Below are positions 53,277-62,427 of a stretch of DNA of 64,000 nt, in pieces (position 1 is the first letter of the stretch; every line of letters starts with the position of its first letter). Origin of the DNA: UBA6770 sp965660875. Lineage in GTDB: Bacteria > Bacteroidota > Bacteroidia > Flavobacteriales_G > Salibacteraceae. The stretch is taken from the NCBI GenBank assembly GCA_965660875.1, contig CBFIBQ010000003.1, forward strand, positions 124,001 to 188,000, given 5' to 3'. The position numbers and the translations under genes are program-made. The notes beneath the pieces were generated by a model. It did not search any database. It saw only the letters and a list, made by a program, of their open reading frames with translations, and was not told the origin of the DNA.

Positions 53277-54314
53277 ATGAAATTCACTGCCACTCAGGTC
53301 GCCGAATTGCTAAACGGTAAAATCGAAGGAGACTCAAGTAATACAGTAAATCAACTAGCCAAAATTGAAGAAGGAGTAGCAAATGCACTTACCTTTTTGT
53401 CCAACGAAGCCTACCTTGATTACATTTATGAAACAGACGCTTCAATTTGTATAATTGACCGTAGTTTTTCACTAACCAAGCCAGTAAAAGATACATTGAC
53501 TTTAATTTGGGTTGATGATGCGCGACTAAGTTTTGTAAAAGTTTTAGAACTCTACCAACAGAATAAATCGAATAAAAGTGGGATAGACAGCACCTCAAGC
53601 ATTGCTGAAAATGTTGTGATTGGTGAGCAAGTATATATAGGGCCAAAAGCTTCTATAATGGCCGGTACAACTATCGGAGATAACGTGAAAATTCACGGGA
53701 ATGTGTACATTGGAGATAATGTAAAAATTGGCGATAACACTGTTATTCAATCCGGTGCAATAATTCAAGACGATTGCATTTTAGGTAAAGATTGTAAAAT
53801 TTACTCGGGAGTAATCATTGGTGGAGATGGATTTGGTTTTGCACCTAATTCAGAAAACAACTTCCAAAAAGTTGTGCATATTGGTAATGTGGTAATTGAA
53901 GACCACGTGGAAGTAGGAGCCAACACATGCATTGATAGAGGTACACTTGGATCCACTCGAATTAGAAAAGGCGTAAAACTGGATAATTTAATCCAAATTG
54001 CACACAACGTGGAAGTAGGCGAAAACACAGTAATGGCTGCTCAATGCGGAGTTGCAGGTTCTACTAAAATTGGAAAAAACTGTATGATTGGCGGCCAAGT
54101 AGGATTTGTTGGCCATATAGAAATTGCTGATGGAGTTAAAATTGCTGCCCAATCAGGCATAGGGTCTTCCATTACAGAAGAAAACTCTATTTGGCAAGGA
54201 TCACCAGCAATACCAATAGGTGAATATAAACGTGCCTATGTTTTATTTAAAAACCTACCAAAACTAAAAAGTCGATTAGATAATCTATACAAGGTAGTTA
54301 GCCCTAAAAAGTAA
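53277..54314 (+). CDS. lpxD: UDP-3-O-(3-hydroxyacyl)glucosamine N-acyltransferase LpxD
   Basis: A 345-residue trimeric left-handed beta-helix enzyme, third step of lipid A synthesis. The N-terminal uridine-binding domain (about 1-100) precedes hexapeptide repeats. Catalytic His243 is in LIQIAHNVEVG and the second conserved His280 in FVGHIEIAD; the substrate loop GGDGFGFAPNSENNFQKV is intact. It heads the lpxD-lpxC/fabZ-lpxA run with a nine-base gap to lpxC/fabZ. Confidence 0.95.
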   Translation: MKFTATQVAELLNGKIEGDSSNTVNQLAKIEEGVANALTFLSNEAYLDYIYETDASICIIDRSFSLTKPVKDTLTLIWVDDARLSFVKVLELYQQNKSNKSGIDSTSSIAENVVIGEQVYIGPKASIMAGTTIGDNVKIHGNVYIGDNVKIGDNTVIQSGAIIQDDCILGKDCKIYSGVIIGGDGFGFAPNSENNFQKVVHIGNVVIEDHVEVGANTCIDRGTLGSTRIRKGVKLDNLIQIAHNVEVGENTVMAAQCGVAGSTKIGKNCMIGGQVGFVGHIEIADGVKIAAQSGIGSSITEENSIWQGSPAIPIGEYKRAYVLFKNLPKLKSRLDNLYKVVSPKK

Positions 54315-54322
54315 CTAATGCT

Positions 54323-55723
54323 ATGAGCGATAAGCAGAAAACCCTCAATGAATCCTTTACTGTATCCGGAGTAGGATTGCACACTGGTAAAAAAGTAAAA
54401 CTTACCGTAAAGCCTGCACCCGAAAACCACTGGTTCGTTTTTAAACGTATTGATATAGAAGGAGCACCAGAAGTTAAAGCTGATGTTGATAATGTATTTC
54501 ATACTCAACGAGGGACTTCATTAAAAGATGGATCAGCTGAGGTGCACACCACAGAGCATTTACTGGCTGCCTTATATGGTTTGGGCTTAGACAATGCTCT
54601 TATTGAAATCGATGGTCCAGAAATTCCCATCTTGGATGGTAGCGCTCGTTACTTTGTTGATGCGATATCCAAAGCGGGCATAAAAGAGCAAGGTTTTGAC
54701 AAAAACTACTACACGCTCAAAGAAAACATGACCTACGAAGACCAGGAAAAGCAAATAGAAATGCTTGCTGTTCCAACTATAGGTGGAGAATTCAGAGTAA
54801 CGGTGATGGTAGATTACAACTCACCTCTTTTGGGTACACAACATGCCTCCATGTATCACTTGGGTGAGTTTGAAAAAGAAATTTCAAATTGCAGAACATT
54901 TGTTTTCTTAAGGGAACTTATGCAGTTGGTAAATGCTGGACTTATTAAGGGCGGCGATGTAGACAATGCTATAGTAATGGTGGATACTGATCTCGCCGAG
55001 GAAGAAAAAGATAAACTTGCCGAGACTTTTAATCGCAGCAAATCTGAACTTGAAGCAGTTGGTATTGGTATTCTAAACAATGTAAATCTCCAGTTCGAAA
55101 ATGAACCTGCAAGGCACAAACTCCTAGACATAATCGGAGACTTGGCATTGGTAGGAAGGCCATTAAAAGGTCATATTTTAGCTGCGCGACCAGGGCATTT
55201 TGGCAATGTAAAGTTTGGTAAACTTATAAAGGCCCAAATTAAAGCGGAAGAAAACAGACCGCCAAAATACGACGATACCATTGAGCCAGTAATGGATATT
55301 GATAAGATTACCAGTTTATTGCCACACCGCTACCCATTCCTGTTGGTGGATAAGATCATTGAGCTAACTGGAGAGAAAGTTATTGGAGTAAAACACGTTA
55401 CTCGAAACGAAGAGTTTTTTGAAGGTCACTTTCCGGGTAACCCAGTAATGCCTGGTGTATTACAAATAGAGGCAATGGCCCAAACTGGGGGTATTCTGGT
55501 TTTAAATTCAGTTGATGATCCTGAGTTGTACTCTACCTACTTTATGAAAATAGATAAAGTGAAGTTCAAGAAAAAGGTAATTCCTGGAGATACTATCGTT
55601 ATGGAATGCAAATTAATTCAACCCATTCGTCGTGGGATTTGCTTGATGCGCGCCAGAGCATATGTTGGAGGTCAGCTAGCCACTGAAGGTGAGTTGATGG
55701 CGCAAGTAATAAAAGACAAATAA
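54323..55723 (+). CDS. lpxC/fabZ: Bifunctional LpxC deacetylase / FabZ dehydratase
   Basis: A 466-residue fusion. The LpxC half (about 1-310) removes acetyl from UDP-3-O-acyl-GlcNAc, with zinc ligands in HTTEHLLAALYG and RHKLLDIIGDLAL. The FabZ half (about 320-466) dehydrates 3-hydroxyacyl-ACP, with LLPHRYPFLLVDKI and FEGHFPGNPVMPGVLQIEAM. The fusion is characteristic of Bacteroidota and couples lipid A and fatty acid synthesis, which compete for the same hydroxyacyl-ACP. It lies seven bases before lpxA. Confidence 0.96.
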   Translation: MSDKQKTLNESFTVSGVGLHTGKKVKLTVKPAPENHWFVFKRIDIEGAPEVKADVDNVFHTQRGTSLKDGSAEVHTTEHLLAALYGLGLDNALIEIDGPEIPILDGSARYFVDAISKAGIKEQGFDKNYYTLKENMTYEDQEKQIEMLAVPTIGGEFRVTVMVDYNSPLLGTQHASMYHLGEFEKEISNCRTFVFLRELMQLVNAGLIKGGDVDNAIVMVDTDLAEEEKDKLAETFNRSKSELEAVGIGILNNVNLQFENEPARHKLLDIIGDLALVGRPLKGHILAARPGHFGNVKFGKLIKAQIKAEENRPPKYDDTIEPVMDIDKITSLLPHRYPFLLVDKIIELTGEKVIGVKHVTRNEEFFEGHFPGNPVMPGVLQIEAMAQTGGILVLNSVDDPELYSTYFMKIDKVKFKKKVIPGDTIVMECKLIQPIRRGICLMRARAYVGGQLATEGELMAQVIKDK

Positions 55724-55730
55724 AAACTTA

Positions 55731-56507
55731 ATGATACATCGCCGAGCAGAAGTACATCCCGATGCTAAGATTGGAAATGACGTTGAAATTGGACCCTTCA
55801 GCTGTATATATGGCGACGTAGAAATCGGCAGTGGCACTTGGATTGGTCCGAACGTTACCATATTCGACGGCGCTCGAATTGGAAAAAACTGTAAGATATT
55901 TCCAACCGCTGTCATCTCTGCTGATTCCCAAGATTTAAAGTATAAAGGCGAAAAAACTACTGTTGAAATCGGTAACAATACAATTATTCGAGAGGCTGTT
56001 ACCATACATAAAGCAACCACCGACAAATGGAAAACAGTAGTTGGAGATAACTGTTTGCTTATGGCCTATGTGCATGTTGCACATGATTGCACCATTGGGA
56101 ACAATGTGATAATTGCTAATGCTACTGGTTTAAGTGGTCATATAACTATTGATGACTATGCTGTAATTGAAGGTATGGTTGGGGGGCAACAATTCACACA
56201 TATAGGCACTCATGCCTTTGTAGGAGGCACATCAAGAATAAGAAAAGATGTACCCCCTTTCATTAAAGTGGCAAAAGAACCGCTCTCATTTATGGGAGTA
56301 AATACCGTTGGACTAAAACGTCGTGGTTACCCTGAAGATAAGATTAAACTGATTGAGGATATATACAGAATCTTATTCGTTCAAAATAAAAATGTAAGTA
56401 AAGGTGTTGAAATTATCGAACAGCAAATTGAAGACTGTGAGGAAAAAACCATCATCTTAGACTTCATAAAAAACTCCGAGAACGGTCTTATAAAAGGACT
56501 GCAATAA
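55731..56507 (+). CDS. lpxA: UDP-N-acetylglucosamine acyltransferase LpxA
   Basis: A 258-residue trimeric beta-helix enzyme for the first step of lipid A synthesis. The catalytic His lies in YVHVAHDCTIGNNVIIANAT, with LSGHITIDDYAVIEG and QFTHIGTHAFVGGTSRIRKD following, and the C-terminal helical part LKRRGYPEDKIKLIEDIYRI. It overlaps the ABC ATPase gene by one base (TAATG). Confidence 0.96.
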   Translation: MIHRRAEVHPDAKIGNDVEIGPFSCIYGDVEIGSGTWIGPNVTIFDGARIGKNCKIFPTAVISADSQDLKYKGEKTTVEIGNNTIIREAVTIHKATTDKWKTVVGDNCLLMAYVHVAHDCTIGNNVIIANATGLSGHITIDDYAVIEGMVGGQQFTHIGTHAFVGGTSRIRKDVPPFIKVAKEPLSFMGVNTVGLKRRGYPEDKIKLIEDIYRILFVQNKNVSKGVEIIEQQIEDCEEKTIILDFIKNSENGLIKGLQ

Positions 56508-57130
56508 TGAATCGCCTGCTCTTAAATCAGGTTTCCAAACGGTTCAATACACACTGGGTATTTAGAAAACTTAGCTTGGATATTGGTTTAGGCGAATCCT
56601 TATACATTGACGGCCCAAATGGTTCTGGCAAATCTACCCTTTTAAAAATCATTAGCGGTTGGCTAAGCCCCAACGAGGGCTCTGTTGAATATTATAAGAA
56701 AGAACAAAAAGTAGATGTCGATAACGTATTTCATAGCGTATCCATTTGCGCCCCGTATTTCGATGTCATTGAAGAATTTAATTTAGATGAATTGCTGAGC
56801 TTTCATCAAAGCTTCAAACCCCTAGAAAGACACACCAAACCTTCTGACTTTGCTCAAGCCATTGAAATCGAGTATTCCAAGAATAAAGCAATAAAGAGCT
56901 ATTCCTCCGGCATGAAACAAAGGGTTAAGCTGGGGCTTGCCCTGTTTAGCAATTCAGATTTATTATTGTTGGACGAGCCAACAGCTAATTTAGATAAGCA
57001 AGGCATAGCTTGGTACAGAACGCACATAGAAAAAGTGCTGCAAGGAAAAATAGTAATCGTGTGCTCCAACAAAATTGACGACGAGCATTTTTTTTGTACC
57101 AAAAAAATCACAATCACTGATTTCAAATAG
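56507..57130 (+). CDS. Orphan ABC ATPase lacking the switch histidine
   Basis: A 207-residue stand-alone ATP-binding subunit: Walker A GPNGSGKST (36-44), signature SSGMKQ (134-139), Walker B LLLLDEPTANLD (153-164). The H-loop position reads VIVCSNKID, with Asn189 where a His normally contacts the gamma-phosphate. No permease gene is adjacent. The start overlaps the lpxA stop by one base, so its translation is coupled to lipid A synthesis; efp follows. A role in lipid or LPS export is possible but unproven. Confidence 0.85.
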   Translation: MNRLLLNQVSKRFNTHWVFRKLSLDIGLGESLYIDGPNGSGKSTLLKIISGWLSPNEGSVEYYKKEQKVDVDNVFHSVSICAPYFDVIEEFNLDELLSFHQSFKPLERHTKPSDFAQAIEIEYSKNKAIKSYSSGMKQRVKLGLALFSNSDLLLLDEPTANLDKQGIAWYRTHIEKVLQGKIVIVCSNKIDDEHFFCTKKITITDFK

Positions 57131-57140
57131 CCTAAAAAAG

Positions 57141-57148
57141 TAGATTTG
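57141..57148 (+). promoter_or_regulatory. -7 element of efp
   Basis: TAGATTTG matches TAnnTTTG, 19 bases before the efp ATG. A well-spaced -33 is not visible. It suggests that efp can be transcribed independently of the lpx genes. Confidence 0.5.
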
Positions 57149-57167
57149 TAAGCATAAAGAAATTATT

Positions 57168-57731
57168 ATGGCAACAACATCAGACATTAAAAACGGATTG
57201 TGTATCAATCACAACAATAACTTATTTCAAGTTATTGAATTCTTGCATGTAAAACCAGGAAAAGGCCCTGCCTTTGTTCGAACTAAAATTAAGAGTTTAA
57301 CTACTGGCAAAGTATTGGATCACACTTTCCCTTCTGGGCATAAAATTGATGTAGTTAGAATTGAAAATAGAAAGTATCAGTTTCTTTATAACGACAGTCA
57401 GGGGTATCACTTTATGAATACCGACAACTACGAGCAAACTTTTCTAGACGAAAAGCTGATTAATGCACCTCAGTTTTTGAAGGAAGGAGACATGGTAGAA
57501 ATATTATTTCACGCTGATGAAGAACGTCCACTTTCGGCTGATGTCCCTCCATATGTAGAAATGGAAATCACCTACACTGAGCCCGGTGTAAAAGGAGATA
57601 CCGCCACAAATACAATGAAACCTGCAACCGTTGAAACTGGTGCAGAGATAAGAGTACCATTATTTATTAATACTGGAGACAAAATAAAAGTAGATACAAG
57701 AACCGGTATTTATAGTGAGCGTGTAAAATAA
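57168..57731 (+). CDS. efp: Elongation factor P
   Basis: A 187-residue factor that relieves ribosome stalling at consecutive prolines. The KOW-like domain I carries the modification loop KPGKGPAFVRTK with Lys at the tip, and the OB domains II and III include GDMVEILFHADEERPLSADV and the ending GDKIKVDTRTGIYSERVK. The Lys tip could be modified by EpmA-like or other enzymes; none is in the window. It is four bases before the second lpxD-like gene. Confidence 0.97.
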   Translation: MATTSDIKNGLCINHNNNLFQVIEFLHVKPGKGPAFVRTKIKSLTTGKVLDHTFPSGHKIDVVRIENRKYQFLYNDSQGYHFMNTDNYEQTFLDEKLINAPQFLKEGDMVEILFHADEERPLSADVPPYVEMEITYTEPGVKGDTATNTMKPATVETGAEIRVPLFINTGDKIKVDTRTGIYSERVK

Positions 57732-57735
57732 ATCA

Positions 57736-58656
57736 GTGAAATTCAATCCGCCTCAAACCCTAGAGTCAATAGCTCAGATAATTGATGCCAAACCAATTGG
57801 AGAGTTGGATTATCAGGTGTTGGGATTAAATGAAATTCATGTAGTTGAAGCAGGAGACATAGTATTTGTAGACCACCCGAAATACTACGATAAAGCCTTA
57901 AACTCTGCAGCTACCATAATTCTAATTAATAAAGAATTAGAACCTCCAGAAGGTAAGTGTTTGCTAATTAGTGAAGACCCATTTAGCGATACACTAAAAC
58001 TGATTGAACATTTTAGCCCATTTAAAAAATCTGAAACACCACTAGCTCGAAGTGCTAAAATTGGTGAGGGAACAATCATTCAACCCAATGTTTTTATTGG
58101 AAACAATGTTACCATCGGAAACAATTGTTTAATCCATTCCGGTGTGTCTATTTACGATAACACACAGATTGGGGATAATGTGATTATTCATGCAAATAGC
58201 ACTTTAGGTGCTGATGCGTTTTATTATCAGAAAAGAGCAGGTGAATACCAACAGTTCACATCTTGTGGAAGAGTTATTGTTAAATCAAACGTGCACATCG
58301 GCGCCAACTGCACCATTGACAGAGGGGTAACTGGAGACACGACAATAGGTAATGGGACTAAAATCGATAACATAGTTCATGTAGGACATGATACCGTAAT
58401 TGGTGAAAATTGCCTTTTTGCGAGCCAAGTAGGTATAGCTGGATGTGTAGTAATAAAAGACAACGTGACACTGTGGGGTCAAGTGGGCGTAGCCAGTGAT
58501 TTAACCATTGAAAATAACGTAATTGTCTATGCTCAATCTGGTGTCGGAAAAAGCCTAGCAGCCAACAAATCCTACTTTGGTTCTCCATGTGAAGAAGCGA
58601 AAGGTAAATTCCGAGAAATGCACACATTAAGGCGCTTGGCCAAAGAAAATCAATAA
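57736..58656 (+). CDS. LpxD-like acyltransferase, diverged second copy
   Basis: 306 residues from a GTG start. It has the LpxD N-terminal domain and hexapeptide repeats. The catalytic His is kept (His218 in VHVGHDTVIG), but the second conserved His is Asp255 (GVASDLTIEN), and the substrate loop GGDGFGFAP of true LpxD is LGADAFYYQ here. It may use a different sugar nucleotide or acyl donor. The stop overlaps the phosphatase start by one base. Confidence 0.82.
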   Translation: MKFNPPQTLESIAQIIDAKPIGELDYQVLGLNEIHVVEAGDIVFVDHPKYYDKALNSAATIILINKELEPPEGKCLLISEDPFSDTLKLIEHFSPFKKSETPLARSAKIGEGTIIQPNVFIGNNVTIGNNCLIHSGVSIYDNTQIGDNVIIHANSTLGADAFYYQKRAGEYQQFTSCGRVIVKSNVHIGANCTIDRGVTGDTTIGNGTKIDNIVHVGHDTVIGENCLFASQVGIAGCVVIKDNVTLWGQVGVASDLTIENNVIVYAQSGVGKSLAANKSYFGSPCEEAKGKFREMHTLRRLAKENQ

Positions 58657-59891
58657 TGGCCCTAAGCGTTTCACAGAAGGAAAAGCTTTTAGACACAAAA
58701 TATAAGCTGCGGCGAATTTTTGAAATTACTGAAGCCATCAACCATAATGAAAAAGCAGCAACTTTATTTCAACTTTTTGCCGAAATCCTTGGAGAGGATT
58801 TAAAAATCTCTAAAGCCGTATTCATTTCTCAGATCAATGGGGAATGGAAGGTAGCCTTTGAAATAGGAACCGAAAACTTTCTTATTTCTGAGTCTGTAAT
58901 GGATTTATTGCACTCTTTTTATGACATTGGAAATCTTAGTGAAGCTGCTGACAGCACCCTAAAACAGTTTGATCTAGTAATACCCATTCTGCATAAAAAA
59001 ACCGCCATTGGGTATTTATTATTACAGGATGCAACTGAGGAAACCAATCAAGTAAGTGCACTTATAAAAAACCTCAATTACATGCAATCTACCGCCAATA
59101 TAATAATGGTTGCTATTGAGAACAAACGCATGGCAAAAGCTCAAATTGAGCAAGAACTATTAAAAAAAGAATTGTCGTTAGCCAAACAAATTCAAAAAGG
59201 GTTATTACCGAACAACCTACCAGATAACGAAAGTTTAAGCGTACAAGCCTTTCATCAATCATATGGTGAAGTGGGTGGCGACTATTACGACTTTATCCAA
59301 ATCTCTGATTCCGAATACTTTTTCTGTATGGCTGACATCAGTGGAAAAGGAATCTCCGCAGCAATTTTAATGTCCAATTTTCAAGCAACTTTTCGAACCT
59401 CTGTTAGACAAAACCTTCCCTTTAATCAACTCTTGTCCTCGCTAAATACTGCCGTTCTTGAAAATAGCGGGGGAGATAAATTCATTACCATTTTTATAGG
59501 AAAATACAACCAAAACTCAAAAGAATTACAGTATATCAATTGCGCCCATCCCAGTGCATTGCTCATTGAACAGAATCGCATTATTGAACTAAGAGCTCAG
59601 GCTCCTGGGTTAGGCATGCTGGAATCTTTAGGCACTGTTAATGAAAACAGTATCACCCTTTCAAAACCTTGCACACTTGCTTGTTATACTGACGGAATTA
59701 CTGAGTTGGAAAACAGCAACGACGAACAATACGGTATAGAACGACTAAAAGAGTCGATTTCCAATTCCAATTCTATTGCTCCAATTGAACTCATTAATCA
59801 CGTCTCTTCAGATTTAAATGAATACGCCCTTGGCAAAAGAGTTACGGATGATATTGCGGCTCTAGCGATTCAATTCAAAATCGACCAGTAA
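58656..59891 (+). CDS. SpoIIE/RsbU-type PP2C phosphatase with N-terminal sensor
   Basis: 411 residues: an N-terminal GAF-like region (about 25-165), a coiled-coil linker (ELLKKELSLAKQIQKGLLPN) and a PP2C domain with metal ligands in GEVGGDYYDF, ADISGKGISAA, YTDGITELE and RVTDDIAALA. Such enzymes dephosphorylate anti-sigma antagonists in partner-switching pathways; no antagonist or anti-sigma gene is here. It is translationally coupled to the LpxD-like gene (TAATG) and faces the O-antigen ligase-like gene. Confidence 0.88.
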   Translation: MALSVSQKEKLLDTKYKLRRIFEITEAINHNEKAATLFQLFAEILGEDLKISKAVFISQINGEWKVAFEIGTENFLISESVMDLLHSFYDIGNLSEAADSTLKQFDLVIPILHKKTAIGYLLLQDATEETNQVSALIKNLNYMQSTANIIMVAIENKRMAKAQIEQELLKKELSLAKQIQKGLLPNNLPDNESLSVQAFHQSYGEVGGDYYDFIQISDSEYFFCMADISGKGISAAILMSNFQATFRTSVRQNLPFNQLLSSLNTAVLENSGGDKFITIFIGKYNQNSKELQYINCAHPSALLIEQNRIIELRAQAPGLGMLESLGTVNENSITLSKPCTLACYTDGITELENSNDEQYGIERLKESISNSNSIAPIELINHVSSDLNEYALGKRVTDDIAALAIQFKIDQ

Positions 59892-59894
59892 TAA

Positions 59895-61397
59895 CTACCT
59901 TGACAATTCATCCTTTTTTGCTGCATATAAATCCAACGCAACAACAATAGCCATGCAACCCCAGAAGGGAACTGAGGCTTTATCTGTATCTAAAAAATTA
60001 TTCAAAAAGCCATGGATGAGATAGGTAGTTATGGCTAAAATGGCACCCAAATTCAACAATTTCATACTCTGCTCCTTCAGTTTGTAGTACAGCGGGATGG
60101 CTGAATAATAAAACAAGAAAATAATGAGCAGAAAGGTCACTAGGCCAAGAACACCGGTTTCTGCTAATGGTCCAAAGTATTCACTATGCGCATTCCCACC
60201 GTCGCCAAAATTGGTCGAAATTATGGTCAATAAGCTAGAATGTTGGTAGGGTGCATACAAAAAAGAGTAGGTACCCGGACCATGCCCAAAAACTGGGCGT
60301 TCAGCAAACATATCCAATGCAGCATTCCAACGGTTAAGGCGCTCAACATTACTCGCGTCAGTAGCTACGTTAGATATCGACTCTACGTGTTCGGAAAGAT
60401 CTCCAGAGGAATCTTGCCTATTTTTTTCGAGTTTCTGTAAAATTTCTGTTTGTAGGTTAAACAGCAAAAACAAAACAAAAACACCCAAAGCCAAAAGATA
60501 CCTTATGTGAATACGCCAATGAATGACCAACAAAACAAGTAACGCTCCAACCAAACTCACCCAAGCAGCCCTGGTGTAGCTAAATAATACACCAACAATG
60601 AACAGAACAAGCACTAAAAAGAACTGAATTTTTGCAGTGACTCGTATTTTTTTTATCCATAAATAGCACAGAATAATGGGGATATAAAAAGCAATTAATG
60701 CTCCATAACTCGTATGATCTTTGTAAAATGGTTGCATTACCCAATGCGCAGGTTTCTCCTCAAACCCACGTATTGCATGGTTAATTACGGTATAAATGAT
60801 AACGCCGGATAGCGGTATTATGTACAACCACAAAAAGCGGTCGATATTTTTGTTGTCTTTAAACATAAGCACCGCCATAAAAAAGAACGGCACTACAAAC
60901 CACAATCGTGAAACAAAAAACTTAAAAGAAACTAAGGGCAATTCACTCGGAAAAACACAAATTAAAATCCATACCAGGTTTAGAATCACAGCAATGGAAA
61001 TGGGATGTTTTAATATGCGCATATCGTACTTCCAATCATAAAGTACTTTAGCAAAAAATACCAGCATGGCTCCAAACATAAGGGGCTCCGTTGGCAAATA
61101 AACCCCAAGCCCAAACTCTAGTTTTTCTAAATTTTGAGAAAGTGGTGTAAAAAAGACAATAGCTAACAGAAGCCAATCCAACTTAAATAAAGCCACACCA
61201 ATTACAGCTACTAAAATTGGTAAACCCCACAAGTAATAAAATTCAAAAGCAGAAGCAGCAGAGGCAACAGCTACAAACAGCGCCAGCACCAAATAAAATG
61301 TATTGGTTTTGCCTCCTTCTGTTGCTAGATTAAAGTTCAATGGTAGCGTAAAGTTAAGCCTGACGCGTTTGAATGCGCTTATAATTCTCCAGCCCAA
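59895..61397 (-). CDS. O-antigen ligase/polymerase family membrane protein
   Basis: 500 residues with about 11-12 membrane helices and one large external loop. The O-antigen ligase (Wzy_C/WaaL-like) hallmarks are RPVFGHGPGTYSFLYAPYQH and NAHSEYFGPLAETGVLGLVT. The loop with LEKNRQDSSGDLSEHVESIS precedes them. The chosen start overlaps the Wzz-like gene by 44 bases; the first 25 residues are polar and not needed for the fold, so a later non-ATG start is possible. Ligase and polymerase cannot be told apart by sequence. Confidence 0.8.
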   Translation of the reverse strand: MGWRIISAFKRVRLNFTLPLNFNLATEGGKTNTFYLVLALFVAVASAASAFEFYYLWGLPILVAVIGVALFKLDWLLLAIVFFTPLSQNLEKLEFGLGVYLPTEPLMFGAMLVFFAKVLYDWKYDMRILKHPISIAVILNLVWILICVFPSELPLVSFKFFVSRLWFVVPFFFMAVLMFKDNKNIDRFLWLYIIPLSGVIIYTVINHAIRGFEEKPAHWVMQPFYKDHTSYGALIAFYIPIILCYLWIKKIRVTAKIQFFLVLVLFIVGVLFSYTRAAWVSLVGALLVLLVIHWRIHIRYLLALGVFVLFLLFNLQTEILQKLEKNRQDSSGDLSEHVESISNVATDASNVERLNRWNAALDMFAERPVFGHGPGTYSFLYAPYQHSSLLTIISTNFGDGGNAHSEYFGPLAETGVLGLVTFLLIIFLFYYSAIPLYYKLKEQSMKLLNLGAILAITTYLIHGFLNNFLDTDKASVPFWGCMAIVVALDLYAAKKDELSR

Positions 61398-62373
61398 TAA
61401 TCACAAGCACCGACAAAACAAATGTTGCTATAACAGAAACCACCACAATTAACCAACGAATTGGGTAGGCCTTTTTTTCTGAAGCCCAAGCTTGATTTAC
61501 GGTAAACTTATGCGTTACGTTTTGAGAAGCGTCAACTTTTATCTCTTCATACTTGGCCCTCAACAATAATAAGCGCTCCAATTCAAACTCTCTTTGATCG
61601 CTCAATCGCTCTTGTAAGGGTCCATACTTTCCTAAAGTATCCAACTGACTTTTTAGCCTTTGCGCAGCCTGAGTGTTTCCTTGGGCCAGCACTTTATAGT
61701 ACTCTTGAGATAACATTTCTGTCTGTTTCTCAGCATTTGCAATACCTCTCTCTCCCAACATTTGAAGCGTATCATCTGCAGCTTTCATTCTCTTTTCCAT
61801 TTTGAAGTACTCGCGTTCAATAACCTCTAAAGCTTGTTGCGCACGGTCGTGAATCATTTTGTTTTTAGCAGAGTCTAGCAGCGCTGCAATATCATTCGCA
61901 ATGGCGGCTGCCATGTTTTTATCTTTATCCAATACCCTTATTTCTATGGACTGGAACTCGGTTCGCTTGTAGGAAACGTTATCCTCCCACTCTTCGATTA
62001 ATTTAGTTTGGGGAAACTTTTCATCTTCTCCTATTTCGTAATGACTCATCAGCTCATACTTCGAAACAATTTTATCTCGAATCATTTCAGAATTTAAAAT
62101 TTGCAGCATTTGTTCGGCTTGTTCTTCTTCACCAAACTGAACGATATCATTCTTTGCTCCGGCATCTTCAGTCATTACTCCTTTTGAAATAGAACTAGAA
62201 AAAGCAGGAAAAAAAACATAGGTAGATTCAAACTTTTCTGGGATAATTAGCGAAACCACTGCTGAAAGCACTGCGGCTGCTCCACAGACAATAATTAATT
62301 GCTTTTTCCATTTAAGAAGAAAGACCAACAAGTTAGTACTATCGAACTGTTCGTTGTATTGTTCTGAACTCAT
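61354..62373 (-). CDS. Wzz-like polysaccharide chain-length determinant
   Basis: 339 residues. One membrane helix near 27-45 (LIIVCGAAAVLSAVVSLIIP) with the Wzz-type PEKFESTYVFFP following, a long periplasmic coiled coil (about 150-290), and a second helix near 310-333 (WLIVVVSVIATFVLSVLVII). There is no tyrosine kinase domain. It probably sets chain length of the polymer made with the downstream ligase-like protein; the 44-base overlap makes coupling likely. Confidence 0.85.
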   Translation of the reverse strand: MSSEQYNEQFDSTNLLVFLLKWKKQLIIVCGAAAVLSAVVSLIIPEKFESTYVFFPAFSSSISKGVMTEDAGAKNDIVQFGEEEQAEQMLQILNSEMIRDKIVSKYELMSHYEIGEDEKFPQTKLIEEWEDNVSYKRTEFQSIEIRVLDKDKNMAAAIANDIAALLDSAKNKMIHDRAQQALEVIEREYFKMEKRMKAADDTLQMLGERGIANAEKQTEMLSQEYYKVLAQGNTQAAQRLKSQLDTLGKYGPLQERLSDQREFELERLLLLRAKYEEIKVDASQNVTHKFTVNQAWASEKKAYPIRWLIVVVSVIATFVLSVLVIIGLENYKRIQTRQA

Positions 62374-62395
62374 GTTACAATTTTAAAAAGTCCGC

Positions 62396-62403
62396 CAAAA
62401 GTA
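62396..62403 (-). promoter_or_regulatory. -7 element of the Wzz-like gene
   Basis: The minus strand reads TACTTTTG, an exact TAnnTTTG match, 22 bases before the ATG. The short intergenic region also serves the divergent glycosyltransferase gene. Confidence 0.45.
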
Positions 62404-62427
62404 AGCGATTTCAATTAGTTTAGCCAC

